From Candidatus Zixiibacteriota bacterium (GTDB lineage: Bacteria > Zixibacteria > MSB-5A5 > GN15 > FEB-12): DNA of 12,185 nt. The DNA lies in assembly GCA_030619345.1 (NCBI GenBank), contig JAUXBO010000035.1:1-12185 (forward strand), written 5' to 3'. Below the pieces are notes generated by a model. That model made no database searches, was not told the DNA's origin, and was given only the letters and a program-made list of their open reading frames with translations. The translations under genes and the position numbers were made by a program. This document shows positions 1-6,762 of this stretch, in pieces; the first letter of the stretch is position 1; the number at the start of each line of letters is the position of its first letter.

Positions 1-10
1 GACGATTCAT
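1..10 (-). CDS. fabF: start of a downstream gene, probably 3-oxoacyl-ACP synthase II (partial)
   Basis: Only the first three codons are inside the window: ATG at 10 to 8, then codons for Asn and Arg. The start is preceded by a purine-rich AAGGGAG at 28 to 22, 11 nt before the ATG, which is a usable Shine-Dalgarno site. The gene begins 38 nt after the acpP stop on the same strand. In many bacteria fabF directly follows acpP, and FabF proteins often begin Met-Asn-Arg-Arg, so position and the first residues agree. FabF elongates acyl-ACP by condensation with malonyl-ACP. The assignment is inferred from context; the sequence seen here is too short to prove it. Confidence 0.55.
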
Positions 11-48
11 GATCCGTATATCTCCCTTAGATTACGAAACTGGATTAG

Positions 49-288
49 CTAACTCTTATCGCCGTGATCGTTGATATAGCTGACAGCATCACCGACCGAG
101 GTGATCTTCTCGGCATCTTCATCTGGAATCTCAATCGAGAATTCTTCTTCCAGGGCCATCACAAGTTCCACCGTGTCCAGAGAGTCGGCACCAAGGTCAT
201 CAACAAATTTCGCCTGGGTAGTTACCTGTGCGGCATCAACGCCGAGCTGTTCAACAATAATTTCTTTTACTCTGTCTTCAATTGACAT
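49..288 (-). CDS. acpP: acyl carrier protein
   Basis: A 79-residue acidic protein, the usual size for ACP. The motif Asp-Ser-Leu is present with Ser36 as the expected attachment site for 4'-phosphopantetheine, inside the conserved stretch FVDDLGADSLDTVELVMALEE (residues 28-48) that forms the start of helix II. It carries growing acyl chains between the Fab enzymes in the cytoplasm, and supplies acyl groups to PlsX. The start was placed at 288 because AGGAG at 300 to 296 lies 7 nt upstream. An in-frame start at 312 would add eight residues, is not backed by a ribosome site, and would make the protein longer than the family norm. It sits 30 nt after fabG and ahead of the probable fabF, the classic fab order. 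Nothing in it looks unusual. Confidence 0.97.
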   Translation of the reverse strand: MSIEDRVKEIIVEQLGVDAAQVTTQAKFVDDLGADSLDTVELVMALEEEFSIEIPDEDAEKITSVGDAVSYINDHGDKS

Positions 289-318
289 GTTCTGTCTCCT
301 TTTATGATTCAATATTCC

Positions 319-1053
319 TTATTGCATTGTCAGGCCGCCATCAACTGCAACCACTTGTCCGGTAATGTACTCAGCATCCTTTGAAGCAAAGAACATTACG
401 GCGCGGGCAACATCAAGCGGCGTTCCTGGACGTTTCAGCGGGATGTTTTGGAGAAACTTCTCTTTAGCCGCATCCGAAAGCGCCTCAGTCATCTCGGTCT
501 GTATAAAACCGGGTGCCACCGCATTTACGGTGATTCCGCGGGAGGCCAGTTCTTTGGCAGCGGAACGAGTAAACCCGAGAAGTCCCGCTTTGCTGGCCGA
601 GTAATTTGTTTGACCGGCGTTACCGGTAAGCCCGACCACAGAGCTGATATTGACAATCCGTCCGGATCGCTGTTTCATCATAATCTTGGCCGCTAATTTT
701 GTGGCAAGAAACGCACCTTTAAGATTTATGTCAAGTACCAGATCCCAATCTTTTTCGTCCATACGGATCATCAGCGTATCACGAGTAATTCCGGCATTAT
801 TAACCAGAATGTCCAAAGAACCAAATTTCTCCTTAGTGGCCTTAAACAGACTCTCAAGCCCCTCACTATCGGTCACATTGGCCACAATTCCGATAGTCTT
901 GCCGCCTATTTCCGAAGCAGTTTTCTCTACCGTAGCCTGGTCCAGATCGCTAACAACAACACTCGCGCCTGCGGCTGCAAACTGTTCGGCAATCGCCCGA
1001 CCGATTCCACGGGCCGAGCCGGTCACCACAACTGATTTGTCACTAAAATCCAT
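319..1053 (-). CDS. fabG: 3-oxoacyl-[acyl-carrier-protein] reductase
   Basis: A classical short-chain dehydrogenase of 244 residues that reduces 3-oxoacyl-ACP to 3-hydroxyacyl-ACP with NADPH. The Rossmann motif TGSARGIG is at residues 11-18, NNAG at 85-88, and the catalytic set is Asn110, Ser138, Tyr151 and Lys155 (YSASK). These numbers agree with E. coli FabG when the second of two adjacent ATG codons (1053) is taken as the start. The AAAGGA ribosome site at 1064 to 1059 is 5 nt from that ATG and only 2 nt from the first ATG at 1056. The C-terminal part contains PGFIQTEMT (182-190) and ends with VDGGLTMQ, as is typical of the family. It starts only 9 nt after the fabD stop (6 nt if the first ATG is used), so the genes are almost surely co-transcribed. 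Many SDR proteins share these motifs; the fab context decides for FabG. Confidence 0.96.
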   Translation of the reverse strand: MDFSDKSVVVTGSARGIGRAIAEQFAAAGASVVVSDLDQATVEKTASEIGGKTIGIVANVTDSEGLESLFKATKEKFGSLDILVNNAGITRDTLMIRMDEKDWDLVLDINLKGAFLATKLAAKIMMKQRSGRIVNISSVVGLTGNAGQTNYSASKAGLLGFTRSAAKELASRGITVNAVAPGFIQTEMTEALSDAAKEKFLQNIPLKRPGTPLDVARAVMFFASKDAEYITGQVVAVDGGLTMQ

Positions 1054-1062
1054 CATAATCCT

Positions 1063-1995
1063 TTATGCGGTTATTGAGCAAAATTCTTCTACATCTGCCA
1101 GACTGTCGATATTTTGAGATTTCTCCGGACGCATGTCCCTTTTGGCCATTCCGGTCAACACTTTACCGGGGCCGATTTCAATTATCGAAGTCACCTCCTG
1201 CTCCAGCAGATACTGCATGGTTTGCGACCATCGCACCGGGGAAGTTATCTGCCGAATCAGCAAATCTTTTATTTCAACGGCTTTCGTAACCGCTTCTGCC
1301 GTCACGTTGGCAATAACCGGGACCGAAGGATCACTCACCTGAATCTTCGACAAATACTGGTCCATGCCGTCTTTGGCAGAATCCATCAGTGGTGAATGAA
1401 AAGCGCCACCCACCTCAAGGATTACTGCTCGTTTGGCGCCCGCTTCTTTGGCCAGGGAGACAGCTTCTTCAATAGCTTCCATACTCCCGGAGATAACAAT
1501 TTGTGTTTTTGAATTAAAATTGGCCGGGACAACCACGCCTTTTGCGGATGCTTTCTGGCAGACTTCGGTGATACCGGCCTCATCCAGTCCAATGATGGCC
1601 GCCATCGTGCTTGGATTCTCTCGGCAAGCGGTTTCCATCAATTCCGCTCGTCTCACAACCGATCTGACAGCGCCCTCAAAGCTCATTGCTCCGGCAGCAG
1701 CCAGAGCCGAGTATTCGCCTAACGAATGCCCACACACATAGTCATAAGATCCCAGACGCTGTCCGAGATGTATCAGGACTGCCAGGGAATGCAAGAGAAT
1801 GGCCGGCTGCGTGAAACGAGTTCGCTTTAGTTCTTCGGCGGGACCCTCAAATGAGATTTTGGCAATATCAGCGCCAAGTTCATCCGAAGCAAATTGATAA
1901 AGATCGCGCACCTTGTCCGATGCGTCATACAAGTCTTTACCCATACCGACATATTGTGATGCCTGACCGGGGAAGAATAATACTGTTTTGCTCAT
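1063..1995 (-). CDS. fabD: malonyl-CoA:ACP transacylase
   Basis: A 310-residue protein, the normal length for FabD, which transfers malonyl from CoA to ACP to feed chain elongation. The N-terminal oxyanion motif reads GQASQ (residues 10-14) rather than the more common GQGSQ; Gln11 is kept. The nucleophile elbow GHSLGEYSALA spans 89-99 with Ser91 as the catalytic serine. Arg116 fits the malonyl carboxylate binder, and His200 in GAFHSPLM fits the catalytic histidine. The small ferredoxin-like subdomain lies roughly at 127-195. The gene starts 4 nt after the fabH stop and shows no good Shine-Dalgarno site (the upstream bases are the end of fabH and a weak GTGG), so its translation is probably coupled to fabH. 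All catalytic residues are present, so it should be active. Confidence 0.97.
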   Translation of the reverse strand: MSKTVLFFPGQASQYVGMGKDLYDASDKVRDLYQFASDELGADIAKISFEGPAEELKRTRFTQPAILLHSLAVLIHLGQRLGSYDYVCGHSLGEYSALAAAGAMSFEGAVRSVVRRAELMETACRENPSTMAAIIGLDEAGITEVCQKASAKGVVVPANFNSKTQIVISGSMEAIEEAVSLAKEAGAKRAVILEVGGAFHSPLMDSAKDGMDQYLSKIQVSDPSVPVIANVTAEAVTKAVEIKDLLIRQITSPVRWSQTMQYLLEQEVTSIIEIGPGKVLTGMAKRDMRPEKSQNIDSLADVEEFCSITA

Positions 1996-1999
1996 AAGT

Positions 2000-2989
2000 T
2001 TACCACTTTACCAGGGCCGATCCCCAGATGAGGCCGCCCCCGAATGCAACCATGACAATGTGGTCGCCTTCTTTTATTCTTCCTTCGCGATAGGCCTCGT
2101 CGAGTGCGATCGGGACCGATGCCGCCGAAGTGTTACCATATTTTGATATATTAATGTAAACTTTGTCCTTGTCGACTTTAAGTCGCCTTGCCAAAGCCTC
2201 AATTATTCGGATATTGGCCTGGTGCGGAACAACCAGAGAAACCTGGCTCTGATCAATACCAGCATCTTCCATAACATGCCAGACGGCATTGGCCATCTCT
2301 TTCACCGCAACTTTGAATATTTCTGAGCCGTTCATAAGAACTTTGTCAGCGCCACTGGCAGCATGCTCGGCTGAATACTGGTGGGTTGTTCCACCTGCCT
2401 TAATCCAGAGCATTTCCCGCATCTTCCCATCGGAACGCATGAATGTCGAGAGGACACCACGTCCCGAGTCATCACCAGCCACAACAGCAGCACCGGCACC
2501 GTCGCCAAACAGTACGCAGGTGTTGCGGTCTTTGTAATTGACAATGGCAGATAGCTTCTCGACCCCCACAATAAGCGCTTTCTTCGCATGGCCGGAGGCA
2601 ATATATGAATTGGCAATTGACAGACCATTGATAAACCCGGTACAGGCCGAGACCACATCAAAGGCGGCCGCATTGGGTAGACCCATCTTTTCCTGGACGA
2701 CACAAGCACATGACGGAAGGCGATAGTCGGGTGTAACAGTACCGAGGATAAGCAGATCAATCTCCTCGTGCGAGCATCCGGACATTTTTAGAGCCTCCTG
2801 GCAGGCGGCCACGGCCATATCGGACGTGGAGGTGCCATTGTCGGCGATTCGCCTCTCCCTGATTCCGGTGCGGCTGACTATCCAGTCGTCAGTAGTATCT
2901 ACAATACGTTCAAAGTCAGCATTAGTCATTACCCGCGGCGGAGTATGCGATCCCGTCCCGATTATTCTGGCTCTTGTCTTTTTCTCCAT
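2000..2989 (-). CDS. fabH: 3-oxoacyl-ACP synthase III (beta-ketoacyl-ACP synthase III)
   Basis: A 329-residue thiolase-fold enzyme that condenses an acyl-CoA primer (often acetyl-CoA) with malonyl-ACP, the first step of fatty acid synthesis. The triad is complete: Cys116 in SACTGF, His256 in PHQANI, and Asn286 in GNTSAAS. DDWIVSRTGIRERR (34-47), FGDGAGA (161-167) and the C-terminal FGGGLIWGSALVKW (316-329) are all typical of FabH. The ATG at 2989 is chosen because AAGGA lies just before it, although the spacing is short (3 nt). A TTG at 3001 in frame would add only four residues. The start lies inside the end of plsX, with 68 nt shared in a different frame. The substrate preference (acetyl or branched primer) cannot be read from the sequence by eye. 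Confidence 0.97.
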   Translation of the reverse strand: MEKKTRARIIGTGSHTPPRVMTNADFERIVDTTDDWIVSRTGIRERRIADNGTSTSDMAVAACQEALKMSGCSHEEIDLLILGTVTPDYRLPSCACVVQEKMGLPNAAAFDVVSACTGFINGLSIANSYIASGHAKKALIVGVEKLSAIVNYKDRNTCVLFGDGAGAAVVAGDDSGRGVLSTFMRSDGKMREMLWIKAGGTTHQYSAEHAASGADKVLMNGSEIFKVAVKEMANAVWHVMEDAGIDQSQVSLVVPHQANIRIIEALARRLKVDKDKVYINISKYGNTSAASVPIALDEAYREGRIKEGDHIVMVAFGGGLIWGSALVKW

Positions 2990-4016
2990 TATTCCTTCCA
3001 AAATGATTCATTACTAACTCGTTGTGAATTCGTTCCCTGATTTTCTGAGAAGCCATTTTGTGAGCCACCAGAACTGCGTTGTGGATCGCCTTGGAGTTCG
3101 AAGAACCGTGACAAATAATAACGTTGCCGTCGACACCCAGCAACGGCGCTCCGCCAGATTCGGCGTAGTCAAACAGGTTGCGCATCCGCTTCATAAAGGG
3201 CAACAGGAGTACTACGCCCATGCGTGAAAAAATATTCGTCTGAATTTGACGCTGAATAGAGTTTACCAGCAGCGGCTTGATTGACTCGGCAAACTTCAGC
3301 ATGATATTCCCGGTAAAACCGTCGGTCACGACAACTTCAACGGTCCCAGAAAGGATATCGCGACCCTCGATATTTCCCACAAAGTTTATTTTTGAACCCT
3401 TGAGAGCTTTCTGAGCATTAAATATCAGTTCATTTCCTTTACTACGCTCCTCGCCGATAGACAGCAAGCCTACGCGCGGTGATTCATGTCCAAAAACGAC
3501 CTGAAAATAAACCGAACCCATAACTGCAAATTGTGACAGGTGCTGAGGTTTACAATCGGCATTTGCACCTACGTCCAGAACTACGGTGGGATGGCCGGTC
3601 GCGGTGGGAAACACGGCTGTAATTGCCGGTCGGCTGACGCCTTTAAGTCGTCCGAGAGTGAGTAGCGAAGTGGCCATCACAGCGCCAGTATTTCCGGTGG
3701 AAACAAAAGCATCCGCGTCACGCCGCTTGACGATCTTCAACCCCACGGCAATGGAACTGTCTCGCATACGGACACCATCAATAGCGGCAATGTGCATAGG
3801 TACCACCGAGTCAGCATGTACTACGCTGACCCCGGCGGGTCTATCAGTCATCGAGGAGAGAATTTTGTCAATCTTCTCCTTGTCTCCGACTAATATCAGT
3901 TCAGCCGATTCTCCGAGGTGCCGGGCGGCATCGACACCACCCTGAATAATCTGCTCCTCACCGGAATCAGAGCCCATAACATCAAGGACTATACGAATTT
4001 TGTTGTCCGCGGTCAT
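2922..4016 (-). CDS. plsX: phosphate acyltransferase PlsX
   Basis: A 364-residue protein that converts acyl-ACP to acyl-phosphate, the substrate of PlsY in phospholipid synthesis. It is a peripheral enzyme on the inner face of the membrane in characterised bacteria. Family signatures seen are VLDVMGSDSGEE near the N-terminus (10-21), STGNTGA (106-112), VVLDVGAN (145-152), the EE-SKGN pattern (189-195), TDGFTGN (231-237) and CHGSSNSKAI (302-311). The start at 4016 has AGGGA directly upstream at 4023 to 4019, with only 2 nt of spacing. The C-terminus carries a polar tail from about residue 340 onward that lies beyond the conserved core. That tail is encoded almost entirely by the part overlapping fabH. 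Either the tail is real and dispensable, or an ancestral stop was lost. A 7-bp inverted repeat precedes the gene. Confidence 0.96.
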   Translation of the reverse strand: MTADNKIRIVLDVMGSDSGEEQIIQGGVDAARHLGESAELILVGDKEKIDKILSSMTDRPAGVSVVHADSVVPMHIAAIDGVRMRDSSIAVGLKIVKRRDADAFVSTGNTGAVMATSLLTLGRLKGVSRPAITAVFPTATGHPTVVLDVGANADCKPQHLSQFAVMGSVYFQVVFGHESPRVGLLSIGEERSKGNELIFNAQKALKGSKINFVGNIEGRDILSGTVEVVVTDGFTGNIMLKFAESIKPLLVNSIQRQIQTNIFSRMGVVLLLPFMKRMRNLFDYAESGGAPLLGVDGNVIICHGSSNSKAIHNAVLVAHKMASQKIRERIHNELVMNHFGRNNGEKDKSQNNRDGIAYSAAGND

Positions 4017-4026
4017 TATCCCTAGT

Positions 4027-4045
4027 ACAGTTCTACCCGAACTGT
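4027..4045. repeat. perfect 7-bp inverted repeat between rpmF and plsX
   Basis: ACAGTTC at 4027-4033 and GAACTGT at 4039-4045 are exact inverted copies around a 5-nt centre. The element sits in the 45-nt gap between the rpmF stop and the plsX ATG, about 4 nt before the plsX ribosome site. As RNA it would form a small hairpin; as DNA it could be an operator. No U-tract follows it, so it is not a standard terminator. It does not resemble the FapR operator of Firmicutes as I recall it. Confidence 0.5.
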
Positions 4046-4061
4046 TGATTCAGATGTTGTA

Positions 4062-4244
4062 TTAAATTTCCCTGATGGTAATTATCTGACGGCCGTTGTA
4101 GTGCCCACAGTTCGGACAGATGTGGTGCGGCAACCGGGCGCCGTGGCAGTGCGAACACTCCACAACATTAGGTGCGGAAATTTTCCAGTTAGTTCTGCGC
4201 TTGCGACCCCTCGTACGAGAATGTCTGCGTTTAGGAAGTGGCAT
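4062..4244 (-). CDS. rpmF: 50S ribosomal protein L32
   Basis: A 60-residue, very basic protein of the large ribosomal subunit. It opens MPLPKRRHSRTRGRKRR, continues with NWKISAPNVVEC, and has two Cys pairs (CSHC at 30-33 and CPNC at 43-46) that form the expected zinc ribbon. This is the zinc-binding form of L32, not the Cys-less form some bacteria carry as a zinc-free paralogue. The start at 4244 has GAGGA 7 nt upstream (4256 to 4252). It lies 21 nt after yceD and 45 nt before plsX, a linkage found very widely in bacteria that ties ribosome and lipid synthesis. The extra C-terminal residues (TIREI) are a minor extension. Confidence 0.97.
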   Translation of the reverse strand: MPLPKRRHSRTRGRKRRTNWKISAPNVVECSHCHGARLPHHICPNCGHYNGRQIITIREI

Positions 4245-4265
4245 TTCACAATCCTCAGTTAGTAG

Positions 4266-4784
4266 TTATCCGCCGTTCAAGCCTCTCAGGCCATCCCAGC
4301 GGGGGTCATTCTTTTCAGTGTTACAATCACACTTTGTCTGATTCAGATTCTTACCGCACATAGAACAAATGCCTCGACAGGAATCGGAGCATAACGGTTT
4401 CATAGAAACGGCCAGAATTAGCGCCTGTTCAACCGGCGCGGTAATATCAATGGTCATATTTGAACTATCAATAAAAACATAATCTTCATCATCGACCGCT
4501 TCACTCTTCAACGACTCATAATGATCGAGGCTGCAAGCAATAAAATCAATCTTGCTAACAAGTTCTGTCTCAAACGGTTCCAGGCAACGAGAACATTCCA
4601 AACGAGCCTTTGAAGACAGGCTGCCCTGGCAGAAATACTCCTGTTCAGTCTTTTGGATGCTGAGCGAAATCCGTCCCGGACCCAAAGACTGCAGGCCCTC
4701 GTATACCGGCACAATCTGCCCGATACCGAACTCCTGTTCCAGATTCACCGGGAACGATTCATATTCTTTCAGACAAAGTTTCAT
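4266..4784 (-). CDS. yceD: YceD/DUF177 family protein (large-ribosomal-subunit accumulation protein)
   Basis: A 172-residue protein of the DUF177/YceD family, whose members sit before rpmF and are linked to 23S rRNA and ribosome assembly in bacteria and chloroplasts. It shows the family pattern: a beta-rich N-terminal half, CSRC at 64-67, then a Cys-rich C-terminal segment (Cys132, 136, 140, 143, 152, 154) in the context PLCSDSCRGICSMCGKNLN (130-148), and the DPRWDGL motif at 160-166. Four or more of these cysteines probably bind a metal such as zinc; this is inference. The start at 4784 has no clear Shine-Dalgarno site and lies 8 nt after a good -10-like box, so it may be read from a leaderless transcript. 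The exact biochemical role is not settled. Confidence 0.9.
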   Translation of the reverse strand: MKLCLKEYESFPVNLEQEFGIGQIVPVYEGLQSLGPGRISLSIQKTEQEYFCQGSLSSKARLECSRCLEPFETELVSKIDFIACSLDHYESLKSEAVDDEDYVFIDSSNMTIDITAPVEQALILAVSMKPLCSDSCRGICSMCGKNLNQTKCDCNTEKNDPRWDGLRGLNGG

Positions 4785-4792
4785 AGCTTCTG

Positions 4793-4821
4793 ATCTTAAA
4801 CAAATCTGGTCTGAAAGTCAA
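4793..4821 (-). promoter_or_regulatory. candidate sigma-70-type promoter for the yceD-rpmF-plsX-fab operon
   Basis: Read on the minus strand, TTGACT (4821 to 4816) is followed after exactly 17 nt by TAAGAT (4798 to 4793). These match the -35 and -10 consensus at 5 of 6 and 4 of 6 positions. It lies in the only gap longer than 100 nt in the window (4785-4901), at the junction between the ATP synthase and lipid operons. The -10 box ends 8 nt before the yceD ATG, so the predicted transcript start would fall at or within a few bases of the start codon. The rest of the gap holds one weak 5-bp stem and no gene. Confidence 0.5.
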
Positions 4822-4901
4822 GCGGAAAAGGGAGCTACTTGCCCGCATAAGGCAATGCTGTATGGGAAGTTACGCTAAACCGCAGGGCTGGAAGCTTATT
4901 A

Positions 4902-5303
4902 CTAATGCGTCTCTCTGTAAATTCTCATCCGAATGAGCGCCCTGGCAAGAGCGGCCGAAGCCCTGTCGATGGAGATATCACTATCTTTCTTCTGCAATCT
5001 TTCTTTAGCTCGATCATGGGCCGCCTTGGCCCGGTCCAGATCTATCTCATCACCAGACTCGATGGTATCCGCCAGCAAGGTCACCTGATTATCAGAGACT
5101 TCGATAAAACCACCGGAAACGGCCAAAGTGTGTACTTTCGCTTCTGCATCCCGATACTCAATACGACCCGGTTTGAGGGCTGTAATAAGCGGCGCGTGAT
5201 GCGAAAGGACGCCGAGATATCCATCAGTCCCCGGCACCACTAATGATTCCACTTCCGTCTCGCAATAAACGCGCTCGGGTGTGACGATTGACAAGCTAAA
5301 CAT
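4902..5303 (-). CDS. atpC: F1 ATP synthase epsilon subunit
   Basis: A 133-residue epsilon subunit of the central stalk, which couples rotor to catalytic head and can inhibit ATP hydrolysis. The N-terminal beta-sandwich (about 1-84) contains the usual VVPGTDGYLGVLSHHAPLITALKPG (22-46) and SGGFIEVSDNQVTLLAD (63-79). The C-terminal helical hairpin (about 88-130) is complete, with DRAKAAHDRAKERL and ASAALARALIRMR. The full-length C-terminus means the self-inhibitory form is possible. TAGGA at 5315 to 5311 lies 7 nt before the ATG. It follows atpD by 13 nt and is the last gene of the operon. Downstream lies a 117-nt gap without a convincing terminator. Confidence 0.97.
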   Translation of the reverse strand: MFSLSIVTPERVYCETEVESLVVPGTDGYLGVLSHHAPLITALKPGRIEYRDAEAKVHTLAVSGGFIEVSDNQVTLLADTIESGDEIDLDRAKAAHDRAKERLQKKDSDISIDRASAALARALIRMRIYRETH

Positions 5304-5316
5304 TGTCTATTCCTAC

Positions 5317-6720
5317 CTATTCATCCTTTTCATGCCCCTTGATCACTTCATCAAGGTTGCCAACCATATAGAAGTGCCGTTCGGCAATATGGTCACAGTT
5401 ACCGGAGATGATCTCATCGAACCCTTTCACCGTGTCCTCGACCTTTACATAAGTACCGGGCTTGCCGGTAAATACTTCGGCTACGAACATCGGCTGTGAA
5501 AGAAAGCGTTGGATTTTACGAGCACGGGTCACGGTCAGTTTGTCTTCTTCGGAGAGTTCATCCATTCCAAGAATGGCGATAATATCCTGAAGGTCTTTGT
5601 AGCGCTGTAGAATTACCTGAACGCCGCGAGCAACCCGGTAGTGATCCTCGCCAACTACGTTGGGATCGAGAATGCGGGAGGTCGAATCGAGCGGATCAAC
5701 AGCCGGATAAATACCGAGCTCGGCAATCTGGCGCGACAATACCGTGGTAGCGTCAAGGTGGGCAAAGGTTGTTGCCGGAGCAGGATCAGTCAAATCATCG
5801 GCAGGGACATAAATTGCCTGCACCGAAGTAATCGAACCGGCGTTGGTTGAAGTAATACGCTCCTGCAGGGCACCCATCTCGGTGCCAAGAGTCGGCTGGT
5901 AGCCAACCGCCGAAGGCATACGCCCCAAAAGCGCGGAGACTTCGGAACCCGCCTGTACAAAGCGGAAGATATTATCAATAAAAATCAGGACATCCTGGTT
6001 TTCTTCGTCACGGAAATACTCGGCCATCGTCAGGCCGGAGAGTGCGACACGAAGACGCGCACCAGGGGGCTCGTTCATCTGACCAAACACCATCGCGGTC
6101 TTTTCGATAACGCCGGATTCAGTCATCTCAAGCCAGAGATCGTTCCCTTCGCGGGTACGTTCACCCACACCACAGAAAACAGAGTAGCCGCCATGCTCGG
6201 TTGCAATATTGTGAATCAGCTCCTGGATGATAACGGTCTTGCCAACTCCGGCGCCGCCGAACAGACCTACTTTGCCCCCTTTGGAATAAGGCTCAAGCAA
6301 GTCAATAACTTTGATTCCGGTTTCAAACATCTCGACCCCGATCGCCTGTTCTTTGAGCAGTGGGGCAAGACGGTGAATCGGCATCCGCTTGGTATCGGCC
6401 GCAAGCGGGTCCCCGGTATCAATGGTATCACCGAGAAGGTTGAAGATACGCCCCAGCGACGTCACACCAACGGGGACGGTAATTGTGGTTCCAGCATCAA
6501 CCGCATCCATTCCGCGAACCAGGCCGTCGGTCGAAGCAAGCGCGACACAGCGAACGACGTTGTCACCCATGTGGATGGCAACCTCGACAGTGAGGTCGAT
6601 CCCTTTTTCCTTGTCGGCGATTTTGATCGCGTTGAGAATATTCGGAAGCTGGTCGGACTTGAACTCACAGTCGACGGTGGGTCCAATTACCTGGACAACT
6701 TTTCCGACATTTTCAGCCAT
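5317..6720 (-). CDS. atpD: F1 ATP synthase beta subunit (catalytic)
   Basis: A 467-residue catalytic subunit, normal in length. The Walker A motif GGAGVGKT is at residues 155-162 (Lys161, Thr162). The catalytic glutamate is Glu187 in GERTREGND, the Walker B aspartate is Asp249 in LIFIDNIFRF, and the DELSEED torque segment is at 387-393. The sequence ALLGRMPSAVGYQPTL (263-278) matches the ATP synthase alpha/beta signature region. The start is supported by GGAG at 6732 to 6729, 8 nt upstream. It is 42 nt downstream of atpG. All active-site residues are present, so this should be a working ATP synthase/ATPase. It is a good phylogenetic marker for placing the organism. Confidence 0.99.
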   Translation of the reverse strand: MAENVGKVVQVIGPTVDCEFKSDQLPNILNAIKIADKEKGIDLTVEVAIHMGDNVVRCVALASTDGLVRGMDAVDAGTTITVPVGVTSLGRIFNLLGDTIDTGDPLAADTKRMPIHRLAPLLKEQAIGVEMFETGIKVIDLLEPYSKGGKVGLFGGAGVGKTVIIQELIHNIATEHGGYSVFCGVGERTREGNDLWLEMTESGVIEKTAMVFGQMNEPPGARLRVALSGLTMAEYFRDEENQDVLIFIDNIFRFVQAGSEVSALLGRMPSAVGYQPTLGTEMGALQERITSTNAGSITSVQAIYVPADDLTDPAPATTFAHLDATTVLSRQIAELGIYPAVDPLDSTSRILDPNVVGEDHYRVARGVQVILQRYKDLQDIIAILGMDELSEEDKLTVTRARKIQRFLSQPMFVAEVFTGKPGTYVKVEDTVKGFDEIISGNCDHIAERHFYMVGNLDEVIKGHEKDE

Positions 6721-6762
6721 TTAAGCTACTCCAATTTATTACAATAATCACTTTTTTCATCG

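Noticed and set aside
650..1117. 155-codon plus-strand open frame opposite fabG and the end of fabD
   Set aside because: Antisense to two conserved genes and without recognisable motifs.
2990..3001. TTG start for fabH four codons earlier
   Set aside because: The AAGGA ribosome site lies between this TTG and the ATG at 2989, so the ATG is the better start.
4826..4855. Possible terminator after atpC: 5-bp stem (TTGCC/GGCAA, 7-nt loop) followed by four T on the minus strand
   Set aside because: The stem is short, and the T-run starts about 10 nt after it. It does not meet the normal pattern of an intrinsic terminator, though its place before the promoter is suggestive.
4785..4897. AGCTTC and GAAGCT at the two ends of the atpC-yceD gap as an inverted repeat or attachment site
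   Set aside because: Only six bases and about 100 nt apart, with no mobile gene near; expected by chance.
6193..6747. 184-codon plus-strand open frame opposite atpD
   Set aside because: It lies antisense to the strongly conserved atpD, and its translation has no recognisable domain or membrane pattern. It is a shadow of atpD codon bias.
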